DNA of 64,000 bases from Rhizobiales bacterium TNE-4. GTDB lineage: Bacteria > Pseudomonadota > Alphaproteobacteria > Rhizobiales > Beijerinckiaceae. Position 1 is the first letter of the stretch. Every line of letters begins with the position of its first letter. The position numbers and the translations under genes are program-made. This document shows positions 62,732-64,000 of the stretch, one piece after another. The notes below the pieces were generated by a model. It had not been told where the DNA came from. It was given only the letters and a program-made list of their open reading frames with translations, and ran no database searches. The DNA lies in NCBI GenBank assembly GCA_019083985.1, contig JAHRCV010000001.1, positions 496,001 through 560,000 on the forward strand. The letters run 5' to 3'.

Positions 62732-64000
62732 ATGCCCGCCGTCAAAGAGACTGTCGAACAGGTCAAGGCGATTGACGTCGACCAGTACAAATACGGCTTC
62801 GAGACGGAGCTTGAAGTGGACAAGGCCCCCAAGGGCCTGAACGAAGACATTGTCCGCCTGATCTCGGCCAAGAAGAATGAACCGGCTTGGATGCTGGAAT
62901 GGCGGCTTGATGCCTATCGCCGCTGGCTGACCATGCGCGAGCCGACCTGGGCCCGCGTCGACTATCCTGAGATCGATTTCCAGGACATCCATTATTACGC
63001 CGCGCCGAAGATGAATGCCGCGCCGAAGACGATCGATGATGTCGATCCGGCCATTCTTGATACCTATAAGAAGCTCGGCATTCCGCTGCGCGAGCAGGAA
63101 ATTCTTGCCGGTGTCCAGCAATCGAAAGTGGCTGTTGATGCCGTGTTCGATTCCGTCTCAGTGGCAACGACCTTCAAGGAAGAGTTGAAGAAGGCGGGCG
63201 TGATCTTCTGCTCGATTTCCGAAGCGATGCGTGAGCATCCGGAGCTCGTGCAAAAATATATCGGCACTGTCGTGCCGGTGACCGACAATTATTACGCCAC
63301 GCTCAACTCCGCCGTCTTCACCGATGGCTCCTTCGTCTATGTGCCGAAGGGTGTGCGCTGCCCGATGGAATTGTCGACCTATTTCCGTATCAACGAAAAG
63401 AATACCGGTCAGTTCGAACGCACGCTGATCATTGCAGAAGAAGGCGCTTACGTGTCCTATCTCGAAGGGTGCACCGCGCCGCAGCGTGATGAGAACCAGC
63501 TGCATGCGGCTGTGGTTGAACTCATCGCTCTCGACGATGCCGAGATCAAATACTCGACGGTCCAGAATTGGTATCCGGGCGATAAGGACGGCAAGGGCGG
63601 CATTTATAACTTCGTCACCAAGCGTGGCGATTGCCGTGGCAAAAATTCCAAGATCAGCTGGACGCAGGTGGAAACCGGTTCGGCGATCACATGGAAATAT
63701 CCGTCATGCATTTTGCGCGGTGAAGGTTCGCGCGGCGAATTCTATTCGATCGCGGTTTCGAATGGTCGCCAGCAGGTCGATTCTGGCACCAAGATGATCC
63801 ATCTCGGCAAGAACACGACGAGCCGTATCATCTCGAAGGGTATTTCGGCAGGCTATTCGCAGAACACCTATCGCGGTCTTGTCTCGGCGCATCGCCGCGC
63901 GACCGGCGCGCGCAATTTCACCAATTGCGACTCGCTCCTGATCGGCAACAATTGCGGCGCACATACGGTGCCGTATATTGAGAGCAAGAATGGCTCGGCG
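62732..64000 (+). CDS. sufB: Fe-S cluster assembly protein SufB (3' truncated by window)
   Basis: First 423 residues of SufB, running off the right edge with no stop. Begins [20 protein letters not shown] after GAGGAGGAG. Diagnostic segments: [60 protein letters not shown] and [20 protein letters not shown]. SufB with SufC and SufD forms the scaffold for cluster assembly. The conserved cysteine of the CILRGE loop, which accepts sulfur in SufB, is present. Confidence 0.95.
   Translation, partial: MPAVKETVEQVKAIDVDQYKYGFETELEVDKAPKGLNEDIVRLISAKKNEPAWMLEWRLDAYRRWLTMREPTWARVDYPEIDFQDIHYYAAPKMNAAPKTIDDVDPAILDTYKKLGIPLREQEILAGVQQSKVAVDAVFDSVSVATTFKEELKKAGVIFCSISEAMREHPELVQKYIGTVVPVTDNYYATLNSAVFTDGSFVYVPKGVRCPMELSTYFRINEKNTGQFERTLIIAEEGAYVSYLEGCTAPQRDENQLHAAVVELIALDDAEIKYSTVQNWYPGDKDGKGGIYNFVTKRGDCRGKNSKISWTQVETGSAITWKYPSCILRGEGSRGEFYSIAVSNGRQQVDSGTKMIHLGKNTTSRIISKGISAGYSQNTYRGLVSAHRRATGARNFTNCDSLLIGNNCGAHTVPYIESKNGSA

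Noticed and set aside
1-64000. tRNA, rRNA, CRISPR, transposase or phage genes
   Set aside because: No supporting sequence seen on either strand by inspection; a dedicated scan (tRNAscan-SE, Infernal) could still find small RNAs.

Overview
The window looks like a chromosomal segment of an alphaproteobacterium, most likely a member of the Hyphomicrobiales (Rhizobiales). The evidence is the gene content and order: NDUFA12-type complex I accessory subunit - DUF2155 protein - aat - accC - accB - dsbA; rne - amiC - mrcA/ponA - prfB; a class II (B12-dependent) ribonucleotide reductase; Bug-type tricarboxylate receptors; and tandem Irr-like iron boxes in front of a suf operon. No rRNA, tRNA, CRISPR array, IS element or prophage was recognised. 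The first and last genes run off the window.

Layout. 1-2917: tail of a two-domain iron/aminoethylphosphonate-type ABC permease, its ATPase and a HAD phosphatase. 2935-7203: nitroreductase, an Lrp/AsnC regulator divergent from a homodimeric-E1/transketolase-like enzyme (MdeR/MdeB-like pair), and a small helical protein. 7518-14678: secreted and envelope proteins (DUF2092, Gly-rich, Bug receptor, kelch, Ntn-type choloylglycine hydrolase family, DUF2189), a NYN-domain nuclease and a decayed polysaccharide-export gene. 14796-23353: a one-strand catabolic cluster (HIBADH-family dehydrogenase, AroQ, DapA-like aldolase, GntR/FCD regulator, split TPP decarboxylase, amidase, an orphan molybdenum hydroxylase large subunit and an AllA-like ureidoglycolate lyase). 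23354-27703: SUMF1-like protein, small regulators and membrane proteins, CysQ and MogA/MoaB. 27834-31032: sugar-type ABC importer without its own ATPase.

31058-32770 is the accessory region: visibly AT-richer, with a palindromic repeat, an orphan 274-residue protein, a Lys/Ala/Ser-rich small protein with a TTG start, and a decayed second copy of the nrdJ 3' end 579 bp downstream of the intact one. This arrangement suggests an old insertion that used the end of nrdJ as its target. 32775-64000 is core genome: nrdJ, NDUFA12, DUF2155, aat, accC, accB, dsbA, M48 peptidase, aminotransferase, hydrolase, rne, amiC, mrcA, prfB (with the classical +1 programmed frameshift), M23 peptidase, Bcp, YhdP/AsmA-like protein, tyrS, hydrolase, and the start of a suf operon (cysteine desulfurase, sufB).

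How the genes work together. The catabolic cluster reads as a plausible but unassigned pathway: molybdenum hydroxylase, amidase, TPP decarboxylase, then reductase and aldolase, under a GntR regulator, with a perfect 16-bp palindrome in front of dapA/gntR as candidate operator. The suf operon shows iron control by sequence. The biotin carboxylase pair feeds fatty-acid synthesis. The amidase, PBP1A, M23 and YhdP-like proteins serve the envelope.
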